This document shows positions 1 through 7,568 of a DNA stretch of 64,000 nucleotides, in pieces. Below the pieces are notes generated by a model. That model did not search any database and had not been told where the DNA came from. It worked only from the letters and a program-made list of their open reading frames with translations. The position numbers were made by a program, and so were the translations under genes. Source of the DNA: Herbiconiux flava (GTDB lineage: Bacteria; Actinomycetota; Actinomycetes; Actinomycetales; Microbacteriaceae); NCBI RefSeq assembly GCF_013409865.1, contig NZ_JACCBM010000001.1, positions 620,001 through 684,000 of the forward strand, given 5' to 3'. Positions within the stretch are counted from its first letter, which is position 1. Each line of letters opens with the position of its first letter.

Positions 1-59
1 GCGCCGCCTCGACCGACGAGCTCCTTCCCCCGGCGAGCGAGGGCGGCTACCGTGATGCC

Positions 60-1340
60 GTGCCCGAAACCCGAATCCGCCGCATCGTCGCGGCCCTTCT
101 CGCCCTGCCCCTCATCGTCGGATCCCTGGCGCTCGGCGCGCAGGCGGCTTCGGCGGGCGACGCCGGCCGGGCATCCGTCGCCGACCCCGTGCAGTACGTG
201 GCCCTCGGCGACTCGTACTCGGCGGGCTTCGGGCTCGAGCCGTTCAGCGACGAGCCGGCGGCCGGCTGCTACCAGGCCGTGGCCAACTACCCTCATCTCG
301 TGGCCGATGCACTCGGGCTCGCGCTGACCGACCGCACGTGCAGCGGGGCGGTGACGGCGAACATCCGGGACACGCCGCAGACGACCATCACCGGCGCCGG
401 TGTCGCGCCCGTGCAGTCGGATGCCCTCAGCGCCGACACCGACGTCGTCACCGTGACGATCGGCGGCAACGACCTCGGCTTCTCGACGGTCGCCACCTCG
501 TGCCTCGCCCAGTCGGCGGAGGGGCCGCTGTTCGCCGTCGACCTGCCCAACTGCCGGGCGCTCTACGTGCAGGGCTCAGGCGAGTTCGAGGTGGACACGC
601 TGAAGGCGAAACTCGACGACACCGTCGCGCCGGCGCTCGCCGAGACCTTCGCCCTGATCGCCGCGAAGGCGCCGAACGCGCGGGTCGTGGTGGTCGGGTA
701 TCCGTCGATCGCGCCTGACGTGGAGAACGTGCCGGCGGGCGGATGCTTCACGCCGCTGGTCACCGGCGGGAGCACGTTCCCCTCGAACGCGTTCCCGTTC
801 ACCGACGTCGACACCGGGTATCTGCACGAGACCGAGGCGCGGCTGGATGCGGCGATCCGCACGGCGGCCGAAGGAGCCGGGGCCACCTATGTCTCGACCC
901 TGGCCGCGACCGAGAGCCACTCGGCCTGCTCGACGACCGACCCCTACATCAACGGGGTGACGCTGACGACCGGCACCGGAACGCCATCGGGCGTCGAGGG
1001 GCTGTCGGTGAAGCTCGGGGTGCTGCACCCGAATGCCGCCGGAGTCGGCTTCCTGGCGACGGAGGTGGGGGCGGCCGTCGCGGAGGCGATCGCGCCGACG
1101 GAGCCGTCGCCGTCGCCCACTCCCACGCCGGCTTCTCCGGCGCCGACCTCGCCCGCCGCCCCCTCCGCCCCGGCGCCTCCGGGCCCGGAGGCGGGCGCCG
1201 GCGCCGTGCCTCCCGCCCTCGCGGCGACGGGGAACGACCCTCTGCCGCTGCTGCTCGCCGCCCTCGCGGTGCTCGCCGCAGGCGCCCTCGCGGCAGCCGC
1301 CGCCACCCGTCGCCCCCGCCCCGCGCGTCCCCGCCCCTAG
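60..1340 (+). CDS. Secreted SGNH/GDSL esterase with LAxTG-type wall anchor
   Basis: Predicted secreted ester hydrolase of the SGNH family, probably displayed on the cell wall. The 426-residue product has an N-terminal signal peptide (Arg-rich start, hydrophobic core to about residue 30, AQAASA near the likely cleavage site). GDSYSAG follows (block I, nucleophile Ser), then TIGGND (block III), and LHPN near residue 325 supplies the block V His. A Pro/Thr/Ser-rich linker of about 45 residues leads to LAATG, a hydrophobic segment and an Arg-rich tail. This is the layout of a sortase sorting signal; LAxTG is the form known for actinobacterial class E sortases. The GTG start directly precedes the signal peptide; an ATG at 52 is in another frame. 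The natural substrate cannot be read from the sequence, and no sortase gene lies in the window. Confidence 0.88.
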   Translation: MPETRIRRIVAALLALPLIVGSLALGAQAASAGDAGRASVADPVQYVALGDSYSAGFGLEPFSDEPAAGCYQAVANYPHLVADALGLALTDRTCSGAVTANIRDTPQTTITGAGVAPVQSDALSADTDVVTVTIGGNDLGFSTVATSCLAQSAEGPLFAVDLPNCRALYVQGSGEFEVDTLKAKLDDTVAPALAETFALIAAKAPNARVVVVGYPSIAPDVENVPAGGCFTPLVTGGSTFPSNAFPFTDVDTGYLHETEARLDAAIRTAAEGAGATYVSTLAATESHSACSTTDPYINGVTLTTGTGTPSGVEGLSVKLGVLHPNAAGVGFLATEVGAAVAEAIAPTEPSPSPTPTPASPAPTSPAAPSAPAPPGPEAGAGAVPPALAATGNDPLPLLLAALAVLAAGALAAAAATRRPRPARPRP

Positions 1341-1400
1341 CCCGCGCGTCCCGCCCCGAGCCCGGACCACGCCCGAGCCGAGTCGCCACAACGTGTGGCA

Positions 1401-1490
1401 ACTGGCTCCCACCTGACACAAGTTGCGGCAACTGGCTCCCACCTGACACAAGTTGCGGCAAGTCGCGGCGAGTTGCCGCAAGTTGTGGCA
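1401..1490. repeat. 30-bp tandem duplication plus hairpin after the esterase gene
   Basis: Positions 1401-1430 and 1431-1460 are identical 30-bp copies (each ends AGTTGCGGCA). They are followed by an inverted repeat, TTGCGGCAA at 1453-1461 and TTGCCGCAA at 1473-1481. The array lies between the esterase stop and the convergent Lrp gene, so it may also act as a bidirectional transcription end, but there is no T-run. A related 30-bp-period array occurs at 47075. Confidence 0.8.
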
Positions 1491-1513
1491 GGAGGGTCGC
1501 GCGGCGGCCGGGC

Positions 1514-1993
1514 TCAGGCCCCTGCGACCCCTTCGAGGAGCCCGCGCACGCGGTGCGGCATCGCCTCCACGAGCGACAGCGCCGTGTTCGTGCGCATCAC
1601 CCCGTCGATGCGCAGCATCCGGCTGGTGAGGCTGTGCAGGTGCTGCGGGTCGCGCGCGACGACCTTCGCGAGCAGGTCGGCGTCGCCCGTGGTGGCGTGC
1701 ATCTCGACGATCTCGGGGATCTCCGCCAGGCTCGCCATCGCCGCACTGTCCGACGCCTGGCTGATCGCGATCCAGACGAAGGCCACCAGCGGGTAGCCGA
1801 GCGCCGCCGGCGCGACGCGCTTGCTGAAGGAGCCGAGAGCGCCGCTGTCCGCCATGCGTCGCAGCCGCGCGTGCACGGTGTTGCGCGCGACGCCGAGGGT
1901 CTGGGCGAGGTGGAGCACCGTCGCGTCCGGGTTCTCGTCGAGGGCGAGCAGGATGCGGGCGTCGAGATCGTCGAGCAGGTTCACGCTGGTCAT
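1514..1993 (-). CDS. Lrp/AsnC family transcriptional regulator
   Basis: Small feast/famine regulator of 159 residues, the usual family size. Residues about 5-55 form the AsnC-type winged HTH (LDARILLALDENPDATVLHL opens it, then a recognition helix around GVARNTVHARLRRM). The rest is the ligand-binding RAM/ACT-like domain, with a conserved-looking GDADLLAKVVARD segment. Such proteins normally bind amino acids and control amino-acid metabolism genes. It is divergent from an aminotransferase gene with only 89 bp between the starts, so control of that gene is a reasonable inference. The effector is unknown. Confidence 0.92.
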   Translation of the reverse strand: MTSVNLLDDLDARILLALDENPDATVLHLAQTLGVARNTVHARLRRMADSGALGSFSKRVAPAALGYPLVAFVWIAISQASDSAAMASLAEIPEIVEMHATTGDADLLAKVVARDPQHLHSLTSRMLRIDGVMRTNTALSLVEAMPHRVRGLLEGVAGA

Positions 1994-2082
1994 TCTGTCA
2001 CTTCAGCGCCGTGAATAGCACAGGATGCTCAACGGAGGCCGCGCCGTTTGCGCCGCTGCGCATCCGCTCTCAGACTTGACCC

Positions 2083-3204
2083 ATGCCCGAAACCCCTGCC
2101 CGCGCCCCGCGCCCGCGCGACGCCGTGCTCGCCCTGCCCGCCTACATCGCCGGACGCCGCGCCGAGCACGAGCTCACCGCCGCCCTCGCCTCGAACGAGA
2201 GCCATCACGCGCCGCTGCCCGCTGTGCTCGAGGTGCTGGCGCACTCGAGCGCGGCGGTGAACCGCTACCCCGACACCGCGTCGACGGCGCTGCGCGAGCG
2301 GCTCGCCGAGTTGTTCGGCGTCACCGTCGAGGAGACGGTCGTGGGGGCCGGCAGCACGGGCGTGCTGCAGCAGATCATCGCGTCGCTCTGCGACCCGGGC
2401 GACGAGGTGGTGTTCGCGTGGCGGTCGTTCGAGGCGTATCCGATCCTCGCGCGGCTGGCCGGCGCGGTGCCGGTCGCGGTGCCGCTGCGGGCCGACGAGG
2501 CGCACGACCTCGAGGCGATGGCCGACGCCGTGACGCCGCGCACGAGGGTCGTGCTGCTCTGCACGCCGAACAACCCGACCGGCGTGCCGCTCGCCGCCGC
2601 CGAGCTCGACGCGTTCCTCACCCGCGTGCCGAGCGACGTGCTCGTGGTGATCGACGAGGCCTACATCGAGTACTCGGGCGCCGCGGCGGTCGATTCGGTG
2701 GCGCTGTTCCGGCGGCATCCGAACATCTGCATCCTGCGCACCTTCTCGAAGGCCTACGGGCTCGCCGGGCTGCGGGTCGGCTACGCGATCGCCGCACCCG
2801 CCGTGGCCGAGGGCCTCCGCCGCACGGGGCTGCCCTTCGCCGTCAGTGCCCTCGCGCAGCGGGCGGCGCTCGCCTCACTCGAGCCCGCGGCGGCCGGCGA
2901 GATGCGCAGCCGGGTCGCCGAGGTCGTGGCCGAGCGCTCGCGCCTCACCGCGGCCCTCCGCGCACAGGGCTGGGTGGTGCCCGACAGCAGTGCGAACTTC
3001 GTCTGGCTCCGGATGCCCGATGCCGACCGCGAGGCCCTCGTCGACCTGCTGGCGGCGAACCACATCCTCGTGCGGGGGTATCCCGGCGACGGGGTGCGCA
3101 TCTCGATCGCCGACGCGGCGGCGACGGATCGCGTGGTGGCGGTGCTGGCGAGGGTCACCCCGCCCGCGGCTGCCGCGCTGCCCGCCTCGGTGGTGTTCGC
3201 GTGA
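2083..3204 (+). CDS. Class I/II PLP aminotransferase (HisC/aromatic type)
   Basis: PLP-dependent aminotransferase of the histidinol-phosphate/aromatic aminotransferase branch, 373 aa (family usual about 350-370). Visible motifs are CTPNNPTG (substrate/PLP binding), DEAYIEY (Asp and Tyr that contact PLP) and TFSKAYGLAGLRVGY, where the SK Lys forms the Schiff base; VRGYPGDGVRIS carries the C-terminal Arg that binds the substrate carboxylate. A dedicated his operon is absent here. The partner is an Lrp regulator, so an aromatic amino-acid or general role (as in actinobacterial Pat) is as likely as histidine synthesis. The ATG sits 6 nt after CAGACT (2071-2076), a possible -10 box for a leaderless mRNA. 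The stop overlaps the next gene in GTGA. Confidence 0.88.
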   Translation: MPETPARAPRPRDAVLALPAYIAGRRAEHELTAALASNESHHAPLPAVLEVLAHSSAAVNRYPDTASTALRERLAELFGVTVEETVVGAGSTGVLQQIIASLCDPGDEVVFAWRSFEAYPILARLAGAVPVAVPLRADEAHDLEAMADAVTPRTRVVLLCTPNNPTGVPLAAAELDAFLTRVPSDVLVVIDEAYIEYSGAAAVDSVALFRRHPNICILRTFSKAYGLAGLRVGYAIAAPAVAEGLRRTGLPFAVSALAQRAALASLEPAAAGEMRSRVAEVVAERSRLTAALRAQGWVVPDSSANFVWLRMPDADREALVDLLAANHILVRGYPGDGVRISIADAAATDRVVAVLARVTPPAAAALPASVVFA

Positions 3205-3890
3205 CCTCGCTCGATCGTGCCGGCCGAGCATCCGCCCCGCTCGGCGACCCTTCGGCCGACCCGGCGACCACCGCCGGCCCGACGGCCTCGAGGAACCCGC
3301 TGCGGCACTCCTTCGCGGAGGACGTGCTCGGGGTGCTGACCGGGACGTTCACCGCGTCGCTCGGCGTCTTCCTGCTGAAGTCGAGCGGGGCCGTCACCGG
3401 CGGGACGGCGGGCCTCGCGCTGCTGCTCAGCTACGTCGTGCCGCTGCCGTTCGGGGTCGTGTTCTTCGTGCTGAACATCCCCTTCTTCGGGCTCGCGCTG
3501 TGGATGAAGGGCCTCACCTTCACCCTCCGCTCCATCGCGAGCGTCGCCCTGCTGTCGGCGTTCTCGCTGCTGAATCCGCTCGCGCTGGTCGTCGACCGGC
3601 TCGACCCGGTGTACGGGGTGCTGGCCGGGAATCTGCTGGCGGGCATCGGGCTGCTCGTGCTGTTCCGGCACCGGTCGAGCCTCGGTGGCTTCACGATCCT
3701 CGCGCTGATCGCGCAGGAGAAATTCGGCTGGCGGGCGGGCTACGTGCAGATGGCGCTCGACGTCGCGGTCGTGGTCTGCGCCTTCGCGGTGGTGCCACCG
3801 CTCACCGTCCTCCTCTCGGCGGCCGGCGCCGTTCTCCTCAACCTCGTGCTCGCGCTCAACCACCGCCCGGGCCGCTACACGGTCGCCTGA
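3201..3890 (+). CDS. YitT/DUF161-family membrane protein
   Basis: Integral membrane protein of 229 residues with about five to six hydrophobic segments. It resembles the YitT/YczE group: GTFTASLGVFLLKSSGAVTGG and GLALLLSYVVPLPFGVVFF near the N-terminus, then FRHRSSLGGFTILALIAQ. Its transported substrate or role is not established for the family. The GTG start overlaps the aminotransferase stop by 4 nt (GTGA), so the two are translationally coupled. A disordered, Ala/Pro/Thr-rich leader of about 35 residues precedes the first membrane segment. Confidence 0.75.
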   Translation: MTSLDRAGRASAPLGDPSADPATTAGPTASRNPLRHSFAEDVLGVLTGTFTASLGVFLLKSSGAVTGGTAGLALLLSYVVPLPFGVVFFVLNIPFFGLALWMKGLTFTLRSIASVALLSAFSLLNPLALVVDRLDPVYGVLAGNLLAGIGLLVLFRHRSSLGGFTILALIAQEKFGWRAGYVQMALDVAVVVCAFAVVPPLTVLLSAAGAVLLNLVLALNHRPGRYTVA

Positions 3891-3929
3891 GCATTCCGGT
3901 GAGGCGCGGACGACCGGTGGACGACTCCG

Positions 3930-4415
3930 CTAGAGGGCGAGGACGTTGAGGGCCACCGCGAGGGTGGCGACGGCCGCTCCGGCCAGGGCGATCGCGGTGG
4001 CCGCGAGTGCGCGCGGCGGCACCGGGGCTGCTGCAGCCGCGCGGGTGAACTCGGCGACCCGGACGGATGTGGCAGCGCGGGCGGACGCGGCGGGTTCTCG
4101 GGGTGCGACGGCGAAGGCGAGGGCGGCCGCGTCGGTGTCCGTGGCGTACGCCTCGGCGTACGCCACGGCGTACGAAGCGGCATCGGTGGGCGTGGGGGAC
4201 GGGGCCAGGGAGGCTTGGGCCGCGCGGAGGGTGGCGTGGGGCGGGCGGGGGTGGCCGGTGGCGTCGGTGACCGCGAAGTGGCCGGCCGTGAACTCGACGT
4301 AGCCGGCGAACTCGCCGGACAGGGTCGCGACCCAGAGCTTGGTCTCGGGCGACGTCCAGGTGAGGGCCGGCGCGGCGGGGGCGAGGACGGGAGCGGCGGT
4401 GAGCGAGGCGGTCAT
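3930..4415 (-). CDS. Hypothetical protein with C-terminal membrane anchor
   Basis: I do not recognise a family. The 161-residue product begins at the ATG at 4415, which has GGAAGGA about 7 nt upstream; an earlier in-frame ATG at 4436 lacks such a site. Residues about 15-60 look folded (WTSPETKLWVATLSGEFAGY, then VEFTAGHFAVTD). The middle is Ala-rich, with an AYAEAYAT motif encoded by near-repeats of GGCGTACG-like sequence. The last 27 residues form one membrane helix with almost no tail, suggesting a tail-anchored topology. It lies 113 bp downstream of the SseB-like gene on the same strand. Confidence 0.55.
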   Translation of the reverse strand: MTASLTAAPVLAPAAPALTWTSPETKLWVATLSGEFAGYVEFTAGHFAVTDATGHPRPPHATLRAAQASLAPSPTPTDAASYAVAYAEAYATDTDAAALAFAVAPREPAASARAATSVRVAEFTRAAAAAPVPPRALAATAIALAGAAVATLAVALNVLAL

Positions 4416-4528
4416 GAGGTGTCCTTCCGGGGGCATGGCTCCAGACTTCCGCGTCGAGTCGAGCGGTGGATCGTCCTACGGGACCGGTTCGGCTACCGCA
4501 TCCGCAGTACCCAGGTGCCACGCGGGAG

Positions 4529-5293
4529 TCAGCGGCGACCGAAGAGGCCGCGACCGCGGCGCGGGCGGGGCGCGGCGGCGGGCCCGCGGTAGAAGGGCTG
4601 CACCGCGTGCAGCAGGTGCCGCGACCCCGGCTCCGCGTAGAGCACGTCGACGGGCGCCGCCGTCGAGAAGGTCGCGAGTGCCCGGCCGAGGTCGGCGGCG
4701 AGTGAGGAGCGCAGCGACGACGGCCCCACGACCACGAGCAGGTAGCTCGAGTCCGACGGCGGCGTGACCGACCACCCGAGCACCGCCTCCGAGACGTCCG
4801 GATGCCCCGCGAACACCGCGGCGAGCGCGTCGGTCATCCCCGGCGGCACCTGCGCCGGCTCCCCCACGAGCATCCGCGTGCCGGCCGGCACCTCCCGCGG
4901 TGTCAGGGCCGCGGTCCCGTCGAGCAGCTGCGCGATCTCCCCCGGCAGGAACTCCTTGCCGTACGGCGAGTGCGGGTTCAGCACGAGCGTCGCCCCGCGC
5001 GTCATCTCCCAGAGCACGCGGCACGGCATCCCGAGGAACGCGCGCTCGAACCCCGGCACGACCTCGAGCGTCTCGCGCAGGCGCTCCTCCGAGGTGTAGA
5101 ACGGCTGCACCGAGCGCCCGTCGGGCCCGCGCAGATCGGCCAGGTTCACGGTGCGATCGTCGGATGCCCGTCCCGGCACGATCACCGTGCTCTCCAGCAG
5201 CGCCTCCACGAACGCGGGCGCGGCAGCCCGGTCGGCGGCCGCGGCCTGCAACAGCTCTTCCAGGGACGACGAGGACGGGTCGGCAGCGCTCAT
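4529..5293 (-). CDS. SseB-family protein
   Basis: Cytosolic protein of 254 residues matching the SseB (enhanced serine sensitivity) family. Recognisable features are LPGEIAQLLDG, the NPHSPYGKEF segment and a C-terminal domain with repeated beta-strand-like stretches (SYLLVVVGPSSLRSSLAADL). Biochemical function is not established. The C-terminus is a basic, Arg-rich tail (RPRRGRGLFGRR). The ATG is preceded by TACGCT (complement of 5300-5305) with 6 nt between, so the mRNA may be leaderless. It is divergent from the MntR-like gene, with 46 bp between the starts. Confidence 0.75.
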   Translation of the reverse strand: MSAADPSSSSLEELLQAAAADRAAAPAFVEALLESTVIVPGRASDDRTVNLADLRGPDGRSVQPFYTSEERLRETLEVVPGFERAFLGMPCRVLWEMTRGATLVLNPHSPYGKEFLPGEIAQLLDGTAALTPREVPAGTRMLVGEPAQVPPGMTDALAAVFAGHPDVSEAVLGWSVTPPSDSSYLLVVVGPSSLRSSLAADLGRALATFSTAAPVDVLYAEPGSRHLLHAVQPFYRGPAAAPRPRRGRGLFGRR

Positions 5294-5339
5294 CCCCCGA
5301 GCGTATCCCCGAGCATCCGCTCGCTAGGCTTGACGCATC

Positions 5340-6014
5340 ATGAGCCAGGACACGGCCACCGAGAACTACCTCAAGGCCATCTACGCCCACACCGAGTGGC
5401 AGCCCGTGCCGATCAGCCCCTCGGTGCTGGCGGGGCGGCTCGGGGTCGCGCCGTCGTCGGTGACCGAGATGGTCAAGAAGCTGGCGGCGGGCGGGATGCT
5501 CACCCACGTGCCCTACGGACCGCTCACCCTCACGGCCGAGGGCCGGCTGCGCGCGATGGGCGTGGTGCGCCGGCACCGGCTGATCGAGACCTGGCTCGTG
5601 CGGGAGATGGGCTTCGGCTGGGACGAGGTGCACGACGAGGCCGAGGTGCTCGAGCACGCCATCAGCGAGCGGCTGCTCGATGCGATCGACGAGCGGCTGG
5701 GGCATCCGGTGCAGGACCCGCACGGCGACCCCATCCCCACGGCGGCGGGCACGGTGCCGAGCTTCGACGCGCTGCTGCTCGCCCAGGCGCCGGCGGGCCA
5801 CGAGGGATGCGTCGTGCGCATCAGCGACCGCGACCCGGCACTGCTGCGCGCCCTGGCGGCCGAGGGCATCGGCCCGGGCACGGCGGTGCGGGTCGTGACC
5901 GAGCCGACCGTCAGCCTGCAGCAGCTCGAAGGCGATAGCGAGAGAAGCGCGACGGCGCCGGCCGGAACCGAAGTCCCGCCCGACGCCCTCGACGCCATCT
6001 GGCTGACGGCTTAG
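5340..6014 (+). CDS. mntR: MntR/DtxR-type metal-dependent repressor
   Basis: Metal-responsive DNA-binding repressor, 224 aa, with an N-terminal winged HTH (LGVAPSSVTEMVKKLAAGG), dimerisation/metal domain and C-terminal SH3/FeoA-like domain. His79, Glu83, His98, Glu102, Glu105 and His106 line up with DtxR metal ligands. Position 102 is Glu where iron-responsive DtxR/IdeR have Cys, which favours a manganese-type regulator, and the RRHRLIET...WDEVHDEAEVLEH stretch resembles mycobacterial MntR. The first-site residue aligned with DtxR Met10 is Asn9, a difference from both classes. The ATG lies 9 nt after TAGGCT (5325-5330), consistent with a leaderless transcript. No manganese transporter gene is nearby, so the target is unknown. 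Confidence 0.85.
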   Translation: MSQDTATENYLKAIYAHTEWQPVPISPSVLAGRLGVAPSSVTEMVKKLAAGGMLTHVPYGPLTLTAEGRLRAMGVVRRHRLIETWLVREMGFGWDEVHDEAEVLEHAISERLLDAIDERLGHPVQDPHGDPIPTAAGTVPSFDALLLAQAPAGHEGCVVRISDRDPALLRALAAEGIGPGTAVRVVTEPTVSLQQLEGDSERSATAPAGTEVPPDALDAIWLTA

Positions 6015-6035
6015 AAGAGCGAGAGGCGCGAACCT

Positions 6036-6608
6036 CTACCCCTCCACCTCCCGCAAGTGCCGGTACTTCCCCTTGAAGTACAGCAGCGGGTCGTGCTTGT
6101 GCCACGACGCCGGGCTCATCTCGTTCACCCGCCCGATCACGATCAGGTGGTCGCCCGCCTCGTGCTCGGCCCAGATGTCGCAGTCGAGCCACATCAGGGT
6201 GTCGGCGATCACCGGGTTGCCCGACGCGGCCGGCGCCCAGTCGATGCCCGCCCACTTGTCGGTGCCCGAGCGCGCGAACTGGTTCGACACGGTGTGCTGG
6301 TGGTGCGAGAGCACGTTCACCGAGAAGCGGCCGGTCGAGCGGATGCGCGGGTAGGTCGTCGACGTCGTCATCACGCTGAACGACACCAGCGGCGGCTCGG
6401 TCGAGACCGAGTAGAACGACTGGCAGGTGAAGCCGACGGGGGCGCCGTCCTCGATGCCGCCGATGATGGTGATGCCCGAGGCGTAGTGCCCGAGCGTGTC
6501 ACGGAACACCCGCGGATCGATGGGCGCGCCCTGGGCGAGGCCCGAAGCGGGCCCGGCAGCGATGTCCGGTGCGGCGCCCGAGGGCGCCCGGTCTGGTGCG
6601 ATTGTCAT
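6036..6608 (-). CDS. Flavin reductase (HpaC/NtaB-type) for a two-component monooxygenase
   Basis: NAD(P)H:flavin oxidoreductase of the flavin-reductase-like (DIM6/NTAB) family, 190 aa. It supplies reduced flavin to a separate oxygenase. Diagnostic stretches are FRDTLGHYASGITIIG, GFTCQSFYSVSTEPPLVSF (flavin binding), RFSVNVLSHHQ, and the C-terminal GDHLIVIGRVNEM...LLYFKGKYR. The start at 6608 is chosen because AAGGAGA lies 7 nt upstream; longer in-frame extension runs into the next gene. A 30-residue Ala/Gly/Pro-rich leader precedes the domain. Two luciferase-like monooxygenases 4-7 kb away are the obvious clients. Confidence 0.88.
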   Translation of the reverse strand: MTIAPDRAPSGAAPDIAAGPASGLAQGAPIDPRVFRDTLGHYASGITIIGGIEDGAPVGFTCQSFYSVSTEPPLVSFSVMTTSTTYPRIRSTGRFSVNVLSHHQHTVSNQFARSGTDKWAGIDWAPAASGNPVIADTLMWLDCDIWAEHEAGDHLIVIGRVNEMSPASWHKHDPLLYFKGKYRHLREVEG

Positions 6609-6624
6609 GTCCGTCTCCTTGCGG

Positions 6625-7167
6625 TCACGCAACCGATGCGGAGTGAGAGGCGGTGGCGCCGGCCACCACGGCCAGCCGCGCGAGGTTCTGCGCGTACTCC
6701 GCCGCGGCCTGCGAGACGATCTCGTCGAGATGGTCCATCTGGCCGGCGACGAAGTAGAGCCCGCGCCCCGGAACGACCGCACCCAGCTCGACGAGCAGCG
6801 GCGCGAGGTTCACGGTCGGACCCATGGCGTGGGTGAGGTCTCCCCCGGTGTGCACCGGGATCGCCGTCACCCCCGCGAGGCCGTTCGCGGGATAGCGGTC
6901 GAGGAACGCCTTGAGGAGCCCGGTGTACGTCGCCTTGTAGGTGGGCGACGCGAACACGGCCAGGTCGCTCGAGGCGACCCGCTCATTCAGGGCGGCCATC
7001 GTGTCGGAGGGCCACGCGAAGATCTCGCCCGTGTGATCGGCGAGGTCGATGATCTCGAGCTCGTACGATCCCGGCACGAGCAGCTTCTCGACCAGGGTCT
7101 CGGCGACCTTGAGCGTGCGCGAGCGCGGCTTGGGGTTGCCGACGACGATGGTGACCTTCAGTGCCAT
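6625..7167 (-). CDS. NADPH-dependent FMN reductase (SsuE/MsuE-like)
   Basis: Flavodoxin-fold FMN reductase of 180 residues. VVGNPKPRSRTLKVAE is the FMN phosphate-binding loop, and FASPTYKATYTGLLKAFLDR is the second flavin-binding signature of the SsuE/MsuE group that feeds FMNH2 to alkanesulfonate and methanesulfonate monooxygenases. It lies 16 bp upstream of the flavin reductase gene on the same strand, so the two form an operon with two different reductases. GAGAAG about 4 nt before the ATG can serve as ribosome site. Confidence 0.88.
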   Translation of the reverse strand: MALKVTIVVGNPKPRSRTLKVAETLVEKLLVPGSYELEIIDLADHTGEIFAWPSDTMAALNERVASSDLAVFASPTYKATYTGLLKAFLDRYPANGLAGVTAIPVHTGGDLTHAMGPTVNLAPLLVELGAVVPGRGLYFVAGQMDHLDEIVSQAAAEYAQNLARLAVVAGATASHSASVA

Positions 7168-7568
7168 TGCTTCTCACTTCATACCGATTGACAGGAAATG
7201 AGGGAGCGGTGCAGCGAGCCGCAGCGCGAGACATCGCATCCCTCAACACTCCACCGAGGTCTTGTGGCTCGGTGGGCCCGCAACGGCTTACGTTGCCCTT
7301 CCAGTATCGGCGCCGGAGGTTTCGGGCGTATTTCGCCAGTCACAATCCGTCAGAGAGCGGATGCGCATCCGCTCGTCAGGCCGGCGCCGGCGGTGGCGCA
7401 GCCGCTCCCCCGCCGCGCGTTCTGGCGCGGAGGAAGTGGCGCAACCGATCCTTCGCGGTGCCGAAACACCGGTGCAACGACGGCAGGACAGACTGACTCC
7501 GCTCGCACCACCTGCACCATTCCCGCGCCTCCGCCCCGCCGGAGCGCCCTTCGACAGATGGAGACGCC
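7168..7568. other. 401-bp divergent intergenic region between FMN reductase and binding lipoprotein
   Basis: No protein-coding region is supported here. The segment holds the two divergent promoters, a perfect 20-bp palindrome at 7355-7374 (listed separately), and a GC-rich inverted-repeat-rich leader before the lipoprotein gene. A short stretch near 7457-7492 vaguely recalls S-box elements, but the core is missing. Its length and position make it the control region of the flavin/transport cluster. Confidence 0.6.
7355..7374. promoter_or_regulatory. Perfect 20-bp palindrome GAGCGGATGC/GCATCCGCTC
   Basis: GAGCGGATGCGCATCCGCTC is a perfect dyad without a central gap, about 200 bp upstream of the lipoprotein ATG and 190 bp from the FMN-reductase start. 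It may be an operator, for example for the GntR/UTRA regulator at 10040, or a product of the genome-wide GGATGC word. The lack of loop bases makes a hairpin role less likely than protein binding. Confidence 0.55.

Noticed and set aside
1401..1460. CRISPR array from 30-bp repeats
   Set aside because: The copies are directly adjacent with no spacers, only two units exist, and no cas genes are present.
2083..3204. Assignment as hisC
   Set aside because: Motifs fit HisC and aromatic aminotransferases alike; there is no his gene nearby, so no symbol is given.
7400..7560. SAM-riboswitch-like stretch (GGTGC...GGCAGGACAG) in the lipoprotein leader
   Set aside because: Only short fragments resemble the S-box core; the AGGGA and GGCAACC segments and closing stem are missing. 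A covariance-model search would settle it.
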